A DNA stretch of 64,000 nucleotides, taken from assembly GCF_001280015.1 (NCBI RefSeq), contig NZ_LGDV01000119.1, positions 1-64,000 of the forward strand, read 5' to 3'. Of this stretch, positions 53,534 through 64,000 are shown piece by piece. Positions within the stretch are counted from its first letter, which is position 1. The number at the start of each line of letters is the position of its first letter. Below the pieces are notes generated by a model. That model made no database searches. It had not been told where the DNA came from and was given only the letters and a program-made list of their open reading frames with translations. Source of the stretch: Streptomyces sp. MMG1121. Lineage in GTDB: Bacteria > Actinomycetota > Actinomycetes > Streptomycetales > Streptomycetaceae. A program made the translations under genes and the position numbers.

Positions 53534-53911
53534 TCACCAGATGAGCACGCCCCCGCCGATCTCCAGCGCATGGCGGGCGTTCTCCTCGATGATCCGCAAG
53601 CGGGTGTCGATCTGATGCCGGTGTTCCTCGACCGTCCGCGGCCGGTCGGTGCCCTGCGCGACCGCGTCGAGACGGGTGCGCAGCAGGGCGACCTCGCGCA
53701 GGAACTCCGGCACTTCCCCGGCTTCCACGGAGAGATCCTCCTCGGCCAGCCGGGGCAGGAAGCGGGCACCCAGCGCGCGCACGAACCCGGACCCCCACAC
53801 CGTCGTACGCCACGACTCGAAGCCACCGGACCGGTACACGTCGTCCGGCACGTCGAGGATCCGTATCCGCCCGTCCGGCTCCCGGACGAACACCTCCACC
53901 AACAGGCTCAT
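53534..53911 (-). CDS. Hypothetical protein
   Basis: A 125-residue protein with a compact beta-rich start (MSLLVEVFVREPDGRIRILD, VPDDVYRSGGFESWRTTVWG) and a helical, heptad-like C-terminal half (REVALLRTRLDAVAQGTDRP, HRHQIDTRLRIIEENARHAL). No signal peptide or membrane helix. Codon use is normal for the genome. It may follow the LLM oxidoreductase as a two-gene unit with a 53-base gap. No function is recognised. Confidence 0.75.
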   Translation of the reverse strand: MSLLVEVFVREPDGRIRILDVPDDVYRSGGFESWRTTVWGSGFVRALGARFLPRLAEEDLSVEAGEVPEFLREVALLRTRLDAVAQGTDRPRTVEEHRHQIDTRLRIIEENARHALEIGGGVLIW

Positions 53912-53964
53912 GGCCCCAGTGGAGCACCGCCGGACCCGGCCGGACCACCGGATACCACCACGGC

Positions 53965-54936
53965 TCAGCCCTCCAGCTCGGGCAGCACCCGCTCCGCGAA
54001 CAGGCGCAGGCTGCGCCAGCCCTCCTCCACCGGCATGCCGCCGGCCAGCGGATGCAGGACGAGGCTGTCCAGCCCCTGCGCCGCGCACTGCTCCGGGGTG
54101 AGGATCCGGTACACGCCCTCCGCGCGCAGCTCCGCCACCGTCGTGGCCGCCGACTTCACCGCCGAGCGGATCTGCCCCGACTGCCAGGCGGCGTACGTCC
54201 GCGCCTCGTGCAGGAAGTGCTCGCCGTAGACGGCCCACGCCCGGTCCGGGTCCTCGGCGAGGTGCAGGAGCGGGGTCTCGGCGGCGGGCATCATCGTCCA
54301 GCCCTCGGTGCCGTACTCGCTGAGCTTCTCCTTGTAGTACGCCTCCAGCTCGGGCAGGTGCGCGCTCGGGAAGAACGGCAGGCCGAGGCGGGCGGCCCGG
54401 CGGGCGGCGGCCTTCGAGGAGCCGCCGACCAGGAGGAGCGGGTGCGGATCGGTGTACGGGCGCGGGGTGAGCCGTACCGTACGGCCCCGGTAGGTGAACT
54501 CCTCGCCGGACCACGCCCTCAGCAGCGTCTCCAGCAGCTCGTCCTGCAGCCGTCCCCGGCGCTTCCAGTCGACGCCGAACAGGGCGTACTCCTGCGGCCG
54601 GTAGCCGATCCCGGCCACCGTCACCAGCCGCCCGCCGCTGAGCAGGTCCAGCACGGCGATCTCCTCGGCCAGCCGCAGCGGGTCGTGCAGCGGGCCGATC
54701 ACCGCCGACACGGTCACCGCGATGGTCCGGGTCGCGCCGAACACCGCGCCCGCGAAGGCGAACGGCGACGGCAGCCAGTTGTTCTCGGCGCCGTGGTGCT
54801 CCTCCGTCTGCACGGTGCTGATCCCGTGCTCGTCCGCGTACGCGGCCATCTCCAGGGCGGCCCGATAGCGGGCGGAGAGCGCGGCGGGGGCGGCGCCGGG
54901 AGCGACGAGGTTGAAACGGACGACCGTGACGGGCAT
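53965..54936 (-). CDS. LLM-class flavin/F420-dependent oxidoreductase
   Basis: A 323-residue luciferase-like TIM-barrel protein. It has TVQTEEHHGAENNWLPSPFA, VIGPLHDPLRLAEEIAVLDL, LSGGRLVTVAGIGYRPQEYA and PHPLLLVGGSSKAAARRAAR. ATG 54936 follows GGAGGGGGACTTTCCC. Members use FMN or F420; the sequence alone does not decide, but this organism has cofC. The substrate is unknown. Confidence 0.87.
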   Translation of the reverse strand: MPVTVVRFNLVAPGAAPAALSARYRAALEMAAYADEHGISTVQTEEHHGAENNWLPSPFAFAGAVFGATRTIAVTVSAVIGPLHDPLRLAEEIAVLDLLSGGRLVTVAGIGYRPQEYALFGVDWKRRGRLQDELLETLLRAWSGEEFTYRGRTVRLTPRPYTDPHPLLLVGGSSKAAARRAARLGLPFFPSAHLPELEAYYKEKLSEYGTEGWTMMPAAETPLLHLAEDPDRAWAVYGEHFLHEARTYAAWQSGQIRSAVKSAATTVAELRAEGVYRILTPEQCAAQGLDSLVLHPLAGGMPVEEGWRSLRLFAERVLPELEG

Positions 54937-55029
54937 GGGAAAGTCCCCCTCCGGTGCGGTGCGGTGGAGGGGGACGGTAGCTGACACTGCGTCAGATGGC
55001 CATGGTGGTGCGGCGGATAGACTCACGGG

Positions 55030-55230
55030 ATGACCGAAGCCGTACCCACGGATCCACGGGCGGAGGCCGGCCGGGGCCGGGTCGCCCTGTGGCTCGACCC
55101 GGCGGACCTGCACTGGCTCGCCCGCCACTGCTGCTGCCCGGACGATGCCGAGCAGGAGGTGAAGGACCGGTGCGCCCGCCTGCGGTTCCGGGCGGGCGCG
55201 GCTCTGCACAAGAGCGGTCCGTCCGCCTGA
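55030..55230 (+). CDS. Small protein with HCCC cluster
   Basis: A 66-residue protein, MTEAVPTDPRAEAGRGRVAL, then LWLDPADLHWLARHCCCPDD and AEQEVKDRCARLRFRAGAAL. His and four Cys (HCCC...C) could bind a metal. Third-codon G/C is high. TAGACT ends six bases before the ATG, so it is predicted leaderless. It lies divergent to the LLM gene and convergent with the permease, 6 bases between stops. Function unknown. Confidence 0.75.
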   Translation: MTEAVPTDPRAEAGRGRVALWLDPADLHWLARHCCCPDDAEQEVKDRCARLRFRAGAALHKSGPSA

Positions 55231-55236
55231 GGCGCC

Positions 55237-56688
55237 TCAGGCGGAGACGGTCGCGCGCTCCTCGGCCGGCTCGGCGGCGGCTGCCGGGACCACCACCGCC
55301 GGCTTCGGCAGGATCAGGTACAGCAGGCCCGAGATCACGATCGTGGCGACCCAGCCGAGGCCGTACTCGCCGATGACGTTGTTCTTGGCGAGCGGGCCGG
55401 TGAACCAGTCCGACGTCGTGAACATCAGGCCCGAGACCAGGCCGACGGCCCAGGAGGCCACGGCCGCGGGGGAGAAGCCGCCCTTGTACCAGTAGGCGCT
55501 GGTGCGCGTGGTGTCGGCCAGGGCCCGGCCGTCGTACTCCGTGCGGCGCAGCATGTCCGCGCCGAACACGCCGACCCAGGCGGAGAAGGCGACCGCCAGC
55601 AGCGACAGGAAGGCGATGAACGAGCCCATGAAGCTCGTCGCCACCAGCATCAGCACGCCGCCGAAGACCAGCGAGATCACGGCGTTCACCGAGACCGCCC
55701 AGTGCCGCGGCACCTTGAAGCCGAGGGTCTGCGCGGTGAAGCCCGCCGAGTACATCGACATCGAGTTGATCAGCAGCATGCCGATCAGGGCGATGCACAG
55801 ATACGGCACCGCGATCCACGTCGGCAGGATCTCACCGAGGAAGGACACCGGGTCGGTGGCCGAGGCCAGGTCCGGCGTGGACACCGCCATCACCGCGCCC
55901 ATGAGGACCATGGGGAGGACGACGACTCCGGCGCCGCCGACCGCCGTGCCGACGATCGCCTTCGAGGACGCCGTGCGCGGCAGGTAGCGGGTGAAGTCCG
56001 GCGCGGTCGGGATCCAGCTGACACCGCCGGCCGCGATCATGCCGACGCCGGTGATCACCGCGGCCGTGGAGCCGGCGCTGTGGTGCATCACCTTGGACCA
56101 GTCGGTGTTCGCCACCAGGTAGCCGAGGACCAGCACCGAGAAGACGCCGAAGAGATAGGTCGCGTACTTGTTGCACTTCTGCACGGCGTTGATGCCGAGT
56201 CCGGAGATCGCGAACGTCGCCACGACGAACGCCAGCAGCGTCACCATGTCCAGCACGCTGTTGGCCTTGATGCCGAGCACGATGTCGAGGATGGTGAGCA
56301 TGGCGTAGGCGCCGGTCACCGCGTTGATCGTCTCCCAGCCCCAGCGCGCGACCCAGATCAGCGAACCGGGCAGCAGGTTGCCGCGCTGTCCGAAGACCGC
56401 GCGCGACAGCGCCATACCGGGCGCGCCGCCCCGCTTGCCCGCGATGCCGATCAGCCCGACCAGGCCGTACGACACGATCGGCGCGGCCACCGCGCACACG
56501 AGCGCCTGCCAGATGTTCAGGTGGTACGCCACGACGAGGCTCGCGCCCATCGTCAGCAGCAGCACGCTGATGTTGGCGCCGACCCAGGTCGGGAACAGCT
56601 CACGGGTCTTCGCGGTGCGCTCGTTGTCCGGGACCTGCTCGATGCCTCGGGTCTCGAGAGCGCCTTCGGTCTCGACGGATTTGCTCAT
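55237..56688 (-). CDS. NCS1-family nucleobase permease (cytosine permease type)
   Basis: A 483-residue integral membrane protein with about 12 helices. It has FPTWVGANISVLLLTMGASL near the N-terminus, GAPGMALSRAVFGQRGNLLP, WVARWGWETINAVTGAYAML, GGVSWIPTAPDFTRYLPRTA and SMSMYSAGFTAQTLGFKVPR, all CodB/NCS1 features. The likely substrates are cytosine, purines or hydantoins. It is divergent from ftsY; no ribosome site is apparent before ATG 56688. No cytosine deaminase gene lies nearby. Confidence 0.9.
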   Translation of the reverse strand: MSKSVETEGALETRGIEQVPDNERTAKTRELFPTWVGANISVLLLTMGASLVVAYHLNIWQALVCAVAAPIVSYGLVGLIGIAGKRGGAPGMALSRAVFGQRGNLLPGSLIWVARWGWETINAVTGAYAMLTILDIVLGIKANSVLDMVTLLAFVVATFAISGLGINAVQKCNKYATYLFGVFSVLVLGYLVANTDWSKVMHHSAGSTAAVITGVGMIAAGGVSWIPTAPDFTRYLPRTASSKAIVGTAVGGAGVVVLPMVLMGAVMAVSTPDLASATDPVSFLGEILPTWIAVPYLCIALIGMLLINSMSMYSAGFTAQTLGFKVPRHWAVSVNAVISLVFGGVLMLVATSFMGSFIAFLSLLAVAFSAWVGVFGADMLRRTEYDGRALADTTRTSAYWYKGGFSPAAVASWAVGLVSGLMFTTSDWFTGPLAKNNVIGEYGLGWVATIVISGLLYLILPKPAVVVPAAAAEPAEERATVSA

Positions 56689-56858
56689 GGAAAAAGGGCC
56701 AGACGTGGGGGGATAGGGGAACGGTCGGACTCTACGCGCGTCAACAGAGTCGCCACCATCGTACTTTGCTCCGACTCCTCGCTCTTAGTGGCGTTTGTCT
56801 CTCAGAGGAAGCCACAAACAACGTCTCGTCGTAACCCATGACTGATACTGGACGAGTT

Positions 56859-58064
56859 ATGGAAACCGTCATCCTTGCTGTAGTCATCGCCGTGGTCGTG
56901 CTCGGCGCGCTCGGCGGGCTGATCGTGGGCAGCCGGCGCAAGAAGCCGCTTCCCCCGCCGCCCCCGAAGACGCCCGACATCACCGCGCCCCCGGCCGAGC
57001 CGCACGTCGGCGACGAGGCCGAGACGCCGCGCGACGAACCGCGCCGGACGATCGAGGAGGTGGATCTCCCGGGCGGCCAGGCACCGGTCGCCGTGGAGGA
57101 GCCGCCCGCAACCGTCGAGGCTCCCGAGATCGAGATCCCGGAGCCCACCGCAGGCCGGCTGGTCCGCCTGCGCTCCCGCCTGTCCCGCTCGCAGAACGCC
57201 CTCGGCAAGGGCCTGCTCACGCTGCTGTCCCGCGAGCACCTCGACGAGGAGACCTGGGAGGAGATCGAGGACACCCTCCTCACCGCCGACGTCGGCGTGC
57301 AGCCCACCCAGGAGCTGGTCGAGGGCCTGCGCGAACGCGTGAAGGTGCTCGGCACCCGCACCCCCGAGGAGCTGCGCGGCCTGCTGCGCGAGGAGTTGCT
57401 CAAGCTGGTCGGCACCGACGTGGACCGCACGGTCAAGACCGAGCCCGAGGACCGCAAGCCCGGCATCGTGATGGTCGTCGGCGTCAACGGCACCGGCAAG
57501 ACCACCACCACCGGCAAGCTCGCGCGCGTGCTCGTCGCCGACGGCCGCACGGTCGTCCTCGGCGCCGCCGACACCTTCCGCGCGGCCGCCGCCGATCAGC
57601 TCCAGACCTGGGGCGAGCGCGTCGGCGCCTACACCGTGCGCGGCCCCGAGGCCGGCGACCCGGCGTCCGTGGCCTTCGACGCGGTCAAGGAAGGCAAGGA
57701 GATGGGGGTCGACGTCGTCCTCATCGACACCGCCGGGCGGCTGCACACCAAGACCGGCCTCATGGACGAGCTGGGCAAGGTCAAGCGGGTCGTGGAGAAG
57801 CACGCGCCGCTCGACGAGGTGCTGCTCGTCCTGGACGCCACCACCGGCCAGAACGGTCTCGTGCAGGCCCGGGTCTTCGCCGAGGTCGTGGACATCACCG
57901 GCATCGTGCTGACCAAGCTGGACGGCACCGCCAAGGGCGGCATCGTCGTCGCGGTCCAGCGCGAGCTGGGCGTGCCGGTGAAGCTGATCGGACTCGGCGA
58001 GGGCGCGGACGATCTGGCGCCGTTCGAGCCGGAGGCGTTCGTGGATGCCCTTATCGGCGACTGA
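56859..58064 (+). CDS. ftsY: Signal recognition particle receptor FtsY
   Basis: A 401-residue SRP-receptor GTPase. An N-terminal membrane helix (METVILAVVIAVVVLGALGG) is followed by an acidic Pro-rich linker, the N domain from about residue 110, and the G domain. G1 is VVGVNGTGKTTTTGKLARVL, G2 DTFRAAAADQL, G3 IDTAGRLHTKTGLM and G4 TKLDGTAKGG, ending VDALIGD. ATG 56859 matches homologues; ATG 56838 would add seven residues. It docks SRP-ribosome complexes at the membrane. Confidence 0.96.
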   Translation: METVILAVVIAVVVLGALGGLIVGSRRKKPLPPPPPKTPDITAPPAEPHVGDEAETPRDEPRRTIEEVDLPGGQAPVAVEEPPATVEAPEIEIPEPTAGRLVRLRSRLSRSQNALGKGLLTLLSREHLDEETWEEIEDTLLTADVGVQPTQELVEGLRERVKVLGTRTPEELRGLLREELLKLVGTDVDRTVKTEPEDRKPGIVMVVGVNGTGKTTTTGKLARVLVADGRTVVLGAADTFRAAAADQLQTWGERVGAYTVRGPEAGDPASVAFDAVKEGKEMGVDVVLIDTAGRLHTKTGLMDELGKVKRVVEKHAPLDEVLLVLDATTGQNGLVQARVFAEVVDITGIVLTKLDGTAKGGIVVAVQRELGVPVKLIGLGEGADDLAPFEPEAFVDALIGD

Positions 58065-58099
58065 CCGTGACCTGGGAGCGTTCCTAGGTCCTCTGCGAA

Positions 58100-58139
58100 G
58101 AAGTGCCCGCCCCAAGGTGCAGTTGGGGTCGGGCACTTC
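58100..58139 (+). terminator. Bidirectional terminator after ftsY
   Basis: A long two-part stem: GAAGTGCCCG + CCCCAA pairs with TTGGGG-T-CGGGCACTTC, interrupted by a single bulged T, with a 7-base loop. It lies between convergent genes. Confidence 0.9.
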
Positions 58140-58199
58140 GCTCTTTCCGGGCTCTCTCCCGGCTGGCTCCCCGCTCTTTGCGGGTGCTGTCCGGCGGGA

Positions 58200-58862
58200 C
58201 TACGCCCTGGCCCGCGACCGGTGTGCCACATACGCCAGCGTCCCCAGCAGCAGCCGCGCGGCCGGAGGTGCCGTCGCCGAGTCCAGCGCCGGCGGGCGCA
58301 GCCAGCGCACCGGGCCGAGGCCGCCCCGGTCGGAGGGCGGAGCCGTGATGTACGTACCGGGACCGAGGCCGAGCAGGTCCAGGGCGGAGGAGTCGTCCCA
58401 GCCCATGCGGTACAGCAGCCGGGGCAGGTCGGCGGCGGCGCCGGGCGCGACGAAGAAGTGGGCCCGGCCGTCCGGCGTCGCGGTCACCGGGCCGAGCGGC
58501 AGGCCCATGCGCTCCAGCCGGACCAGAGCGCGCCGGCCGGCCGCCTCGGATACCTCGACGACGTCGAACGCCTGGCCCACCGGGAGCATCACCGCGGCGC
58601 CCGGGACCTCCGACCAGGCCTTGCCCACCTCGTCCAGCGTGGCCCCGGCCGGCACCTGGGGCGCGAAGTCGAGCGGATGGGCCCCCGGCGCCGGGCAGTC
58701 GGCGCGCCCGCACGAACAGGCGCCCGCCGCGGCCCGCGCGCCCGGCACCACGTCCCAGCCCCACAATCCGGTGAACTCGGCGACGGCGGTGCACTCCGAA
58801 GAACGGCCGCGCCGACGCGCGCCGGCGCGGATCTCGCGGATGCCGCCGATCGTGAAGCCCAT
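58200..58862 (-). CDS. Degenerate bifunctional primase/polymerase (prim-pol) domain protein
   Basis: A 220-residue protein with only the prim-pol N-terminal domain and no helicase part. The recognisable start is FTGLWGWDVVPGARAAAGAC, then the zinc-like knot CSCGRADCPAPGAHPLDF and the helix ATLDEVGKAWSEVPGAAVML. The acidic metal-binding DxD usual after this point reads DVVEV, and the GGxHxYF motif reads AHFFVAPG, so catalysis is doubtful. The family is conserved next to ftsY and nsdA in Streptomyces. ATG 58862 is chosen because GGAGGGGGC precedes it. Confidence 0.82.
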   Translation of the reverse strand: MGFTIGGIREIRAGARRRGRSSECTAVAEFTGLWGWDVVPGARAAAGACSCGRADCPAPGAHPLDFAPQVPAGATLDEVGKAWSEVPGAAVMLPVGQAFDVVEVSEAAGRRALVRLERMGLPLGPVTATPDGRAHFFVAPGAAADLPRLLYRMGWDDSSALDLLGLGPGTYITAPPSDRGGLGPVRWLRPPALDSATAPPAARLLLGTLAYVAHRSRARA

Positions 58863-59364
58863 GCCCCCTCCAACGGGTCCTGCGCGCCGGTGGTTACGAC
58901 ACGGAACGAAACGAAAGCGGAACGTAGTGCTACGGCTCCGCCTTCCCACGCCGGCCCGGCGTCAAGCGCGAGGTCAAGGCGGCGCCCGGAGGTGTGTCGG
59001 GTGGTGCGCCGGGGTTCATGCGCCCTCGAGCGCATCACTCCGCCCACTTCCAGTCGTCCTATGTCAAGTGAATCGCGTACCGGGGACCGTGAGTTCATTC
59101 GAAGGGGTGGCGAATGGTGGCGTTTCCCGGATCGCCATGGCCGGACCGGTGATCGTAGGATTACTGTGAGTGTGCGAGTCCTGGGGGCATATGCATCCAT
59201 GGGTATGCCGGAGGCGAGTCGGGAACCCGTTCGAAGGGTGGCAACCGGCGGACGGGAGGCCGTATTTACCGGCATTCTGATAGGGCTGGCGCGTGGCGGT
59301 CGCCCTGCGGGGGCGGCCGAGGATCGCAACGGCGACAAGTGGTCTCAGGAATGGGGGCGTTCCA
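58863..59364. other. Divergent intergenic region before nsdA
   Basis: No gene is supported in these 502 bases. The segment 59060-59170 is less G+C-rich and probably contains the nsdA promoter. GTTACGACACGGAACGAAAC near 58892 faintly resembles a GlnR-type site but has wrong spacing. Confidence 0.5.
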
Positions 59365-60843
59365 GTGAGCGGCAACGGCGGTAGCGGGACGAACGCTGAC
59401 AAGCGCCCCAACGAGCTGCTCGGCTCGTGGTTCGTGCGCAGCGGCTGGTCCAAGGGCGAGCTGGCCCGCCAAGTGAACCGCCGGGCCCGTCAGTTGGGTG
59501 CCAACCACATTTCCACCGACACCTCGCGCGTACGGCGCTGGCTGGACGGGGAGAATCCGCGCGAGCCGATCCCGCGCATCCTCTCGGAGCTGTTCTCCGA
59601 GCGCTTCGGCTGCGTGGTCTCCATCGAGGACCTCGGCCTGCGCGCCGCCCGACAGACACCCTCCGCGTCCGGCGTCGACCTGCCCTGGACCGGCCCGCAG
59701 ACGGTCGCGCTGCTCAGCGAGTTCTCGCGCAGCGACCTGATGCTCGCCCGGCGCGGCTTCCTCGGCACCTCCCTGGTGCTGTCCGCCGGCCCGTCCCTCA
59801 TCGAGCCCATGCAGCGCTGGCTCGTGCCCAGCCCCGCCTCCCCGCTCCCGGCCGTGCCCGAGCCCGTCCTCGACCCGCGCCGCCCCGGCCGGCTGTCCAA
59901 GCCCGAGCTGGACCTGCTGGAGTCCACCACCCGGATGTTCCGCGAGTGGGACGCCCAGTGCGGCGGCGGTCTGCGCCGCAAGGCGGTCGTCGGGCAGCTG
60001 CACGAGGTGACCGACCTGCTCCAGGAGCCCCAGCCCGAGGCCACCACCCGCATCCTCTTCAAGGTCGCCGCCGAACTGGCGGAGCTGGCGGGCTGGATGT
60101 CGTACGACGTCGGCCTCCAGCCGACCGCGCAGAAGTACTTCGTCCTCGCCCTGCACGCGGCCAAGGAGGCCGGCGACAAGCCGCTCGGCTCGTACGTCCT
60201 GTCCAGCATGAGCCGCCAGATGATCCACCTCGGCCGGCCCGACGACGCCCTGGAACTGATCCACCTCGCCCAGTACGGCAGCCGCGACTGCGCGAGCCCG
60301 CGCACCCAGTCCATGCTGTATGCGATGGAGGCCCGCGCGTACGCCAACATGGGCCAGCCGGGCAAGACCAAGCGCGCGGTCCGTATGGCCGAGGACACCT
60401 TCGCCGAGGCCGACGAGTGGGACGAGCCGGACCCCGACTGGATCCGCTTCTTCTCCGAGGCCGAGCTGTACGGCGAGAACTCCCACTCCTACCGCGACCT
60501 CGCCTACGTCGCCGGCCGCAGCCCCACCTACGCCTCCCTCGCCGAGCCGCTCATGCAGCGTGCGGTGGAGCTGTTCGCCAAGGACCCGGAGCACCAGCGG
60601 TCGTACGCGCTCAACCTGATCGGCAAGGCCACCGTGCACCTGCTCCGGCGCGAGCCCGAGCAGGGCACGGCCTATGCCTCCCAGGCCATGGAGATCGCCA
60701 AGAAGGTCCGCTCCGAGCGGGTCAACACTCGTATCCGAAAGACGGTCGACACGGCCGTGCGGGACTACGGCGACCTCGCCGCGGTCGTCGACCTCACCGA
60801 CCAGCTCGCCGTAGACCTCCCGGAGACCGCCGAGGCCGTCTGA
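59365..60843 (+). CDS. nsdA: NsdA, negative regulator of differentiation and antibiotics
   Basis: A 492-residue soluble protein. The N-terminal part resembles a helix-turn-helix DNA-binding region (FVRSGWSKGELARQVNRRAR, STDTSRVRRWLDGENPREPI). A TPR-like helical domain follows (KVAAELAELAGWMSYDVGLQ, DDALELIHLAQYGS, MEARAYANMGQPGKTKRAVR, QRSYALNLIGKATVHLL). NsdA is known in S. coelicolor to repress sporulation and antibiotic production. GTG 59365 follows GGGGGCGTTCCA; a further upstream start at 59293 lacks support. Position between the prim-pol protein and amtB matches the known locus. Confidence 0.92.
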   Translation: MSGNGGSGTNADKRPNELLGSWFVRSGWSKGELARQVNRRARQLGANHISTDTSRVRRWLDGENPREPIPRILSELFSERFGCVVSIEDLGLRAARQTPSASGVDLPWTGPQTVALLSEFSRSDLMLARRGFLGTSLVLSAGPSLIEPMQRWLVPSPASPLPAVPEPVLDPRRPGRLSKPELDLLESTTRMFREWDAQCGGGLRRKAVVGQLHEVTDLLQEPQPEATTRILFKVAAELAELAGWMSYDVGLQPTAQKYFVLALHAAKEAGDKPLGSYVLSSMSRQMIHLGRPDDALELIHLAQYGSRDCASPRTQSMLYAMEARAYANMGQPGKTKRAVRMAEDTFAEADEWDEPDPDWIRFFSEAELYGENSHSYRDLAYVAGRSPTYASLAEPLMQRAVELFAKDPEHQRSYALNLIGKATVHLLRREPEQGTAYASQAMEIAKKVRSERVNTRIRKTVDTAVRDYGDLAAVVDLTDQLAVDLPETAEAV

Positions 60844-62864
<2,021 letters not shown>

Positions 62865-62894
62865 CACGAGAGCGAACAAGACAGGAGTCACTGG

Positions 62895-64000
62895 GTGACG
62901 GGTACGGACGTGGGCACGGAAGCAGAGGACTCGGGACCCAGCGGCTACGCGGCGGCCCGGCTGCGCCTCCTCACCGAGGGGGCGCGGTCCGGGCCGCCGC
63001 GCCGTGCCGCCCTCGCGGAACTGACCGACGACTGGCTCGCCGGACTGTTCACCGCGGCGGCCGCGGGGCTCACGGGAGCCTCCCTGGTCGCCGTCGGCGG
63101 TTACGGCCGCGGCGAGCTGTCCCCGCGCAGCGACCTCGACCTCGTGCTGCTGCACGACGGCTCCGACCCCGGCGCCGTCGCCGCCCTCGCCGACCGCCTC
63201 TGGTACCCCGTCTGGGACCTCGGCCTCGCCCTCGACCACTCCGTGCGCACCCCGGCGGAGGCCCGCAAGACGGCGGGCGAGGATCTGAAGGTCCAACTCG
63301 GCCTCCTGGACGCCCGCCACCTCGCCGGCGACCTCGGCCTCACCGCCGGCCTGCGTACGGCCGTCCTCGCCGACTGGCGCAACCAGGCGCCCAAACGCCT
63401 GCCCGAACTCCAGGAACTGTGCGCCGAACGCGCCGACCGGCAGGGCGAGCTGCAGTACCTGCTGGAACCCGACCTCAAGGAGGCGCGCGGCGGCCTGCGC
63501 GACGCCACCGCGCTGCGCGCCGTCGCCGCTTCCTGGCTCGCCGACGCCCCGCGCGAGGGCCTCGCCGACGCGCGCCGGCGCCTGCTCGACGTACGCGACG
63601 CCCTGCACCTGGCGACCGGCCGGGCGACCGACCGGCTCGCGCTCCAGGAGCAGGACCAGGTGGCCGCCGAGCTGGGCCTGCTGGACGCCGACACCCTGCT
63701 GCGGCAGGTGTACGAAGCGGCGCGTGTGATCGCGTACGCCAGTGACGTCACCTGGCGTGAGGTGGGGCGCGTACTGCGGTCGCGCGCCGTACGGCCGCGC
63801 CTGCGCAAACTGGCGAGGGAGCGAAGCGACTTCCTCAGGAGGGCGGTGGCGGGCGAGGGGAGGGCGCTGGGCGGCGGCACACCGGTCACCGAGCGGTCTC
63901 CGCTGGCCGAGGGAGTGGTGGAGCAGGACGGTGAGGTGGTGCTCGCCCGTGCCGCGCGCCCCGAGCGCGACCCCGTGCTCCCCTTGCGTGCGGCGGCCGC
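62895..64000 (+). CDS. glnD: PII nucleotidyltransferase GlnD, 5' part
   Basis: The first 368 codons of GlnD, cut by the window end. The nucleotidyltransferase motif is VAVGGYGRGELSPRSDLDLV with the catalytic Asp pair, followed by the GlnD linker ELQYLLEPDLKEARGGLRDA. It modifies GlnK (adenylylation in Streptomyces) and removes the modification. The HD and ACT domains should follow outside the window. GTG 62895 follows AGGAGTCACTGG; the frame is uninterrupted to 64000. Confidence 0.95.
   Translation, partial: MTGTDVGTEAEDSGPSGYAAARLRLLTEGARSGPPRRAALAELTDDWLAGLFTAAAAGLTGASLVAVGGYGRGELSPRSDLDLVLLHDGSDPGAVAALADRLWYPVWDLGLALDHSVRTPAEARKTAGEDLKVQLGLLDARHLAGDLGLTAGLRTAVLADWRNQAPKRLPELQELCAERADRQGELQYLLEPDLKEARGGLRDATALRAVAASWLADAPREGLADARRRLLDVRDALHLATGRATDRLALQEQDQVAAELGLLDADTLLRQVYEAARVIAYASDVTWREVGRVLRSRAVRPRLRKLARERSDFLRRAVAGEGRALGGGTPVTERSPLAEGVVEQDGEVVLARAARPERDPVLPLRAAA

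Noticed and set aside
58885..58912. GlnR-like GTTAC...GAAAC before the prim-pol gene
   Set aside because: Spacing is 10 rather than 6 bases and the neighbouring genes have no nitrogen link.

Overview
The window is chromosomal DNA of very high G+C with near-total G/C at third codon positions, many GTG starts, and the gene order accB-accE / two cvn conservons / gltX / ndgR-leuCD / hupS / gpsA-ddlA / thiL-thiD / recG / coaD-rpmF-rnc-mutM / smc / glcP / ftsY / nsdA / amtB-glnK-glnD. This is the conserved core of a Streptomyces chromosome, close to the SCO5535-SCO5585 region of S. coelicolor as I remember it. No species can be named from sequence alone.

Layout. 1-1113: 3' end of an acyl-CoA carboxylase beta subunit and its small epsilon subunit. 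1194-11764 (minus strand): two tandem cvnABCD conservons; both cvnD genes carry an internal, frame-disrupting deletion at the same place. 12335-15944: an unassigned small protein, a fumarylacetoacetase-family enzyme overlapping gltX, and a HAD phosphatase. 16035-16496: five tRNA genes (Gln, Glu, Glu, Gln, Glu). 16551-17788: divergent MerR regulator and DUF4188 protein around a clear dyad. 17868-20802: ndgR and leuCD. 21043-26319: a small helical protein, hupS, cofC, plsC-gpsA and ddlA. 26332-29423: lipoprotein, stand-alone Lrp-type ligand domain, thiL-thiD, rpmB. 29683-31359: DhaL/FakA-like protein. 31397-36474: a two-gene minus-strand module of a divergent HSP90 and a large TPR protein, wedged between the DhaL gene and recG; this is the best candidate for an undescribed system. 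36702-44005: recG, rsmD, coaD, a DivIVA-like coiled coil, yceD-rpmF-rnc, mutM. 43978-45595: HxlR regulator with divergent flavodoxin and a GNAT. 45599-53386: CAP-domain protein, acylphosphatase, a small coiled coil, smc (with a repeat-derived insertion in its hinge) and a GlcP-type transporter. 53534-58064: small hypotheticals, an LLM flavin oxidoreductase, an NCS1 permease and ftsY. 58200-64000: degenerate prim-pol domain protein, nsdA, and the GlnR-type nitrogen operon amtB-glnK-glnD, cut by the window end.

Common themes. Translational coupling is frequent: plsC-gpsA, thiL-thiD, FAH-gltX, HSP90-TPR and amtB-glnK overlap by a few bases, and the cvn genes abut or overlap. About ten genes that lack a Shine-Dalgarno sequence have a TANNNT-like -10 box 6-9 bases before the start codon, which predicts leaderless mRNAs. 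A small dispersed Streptomyces repeat occurs at least four times, twice inside the smc reading frame. No IS element, prophage, CRISPR array or integrase was seen.
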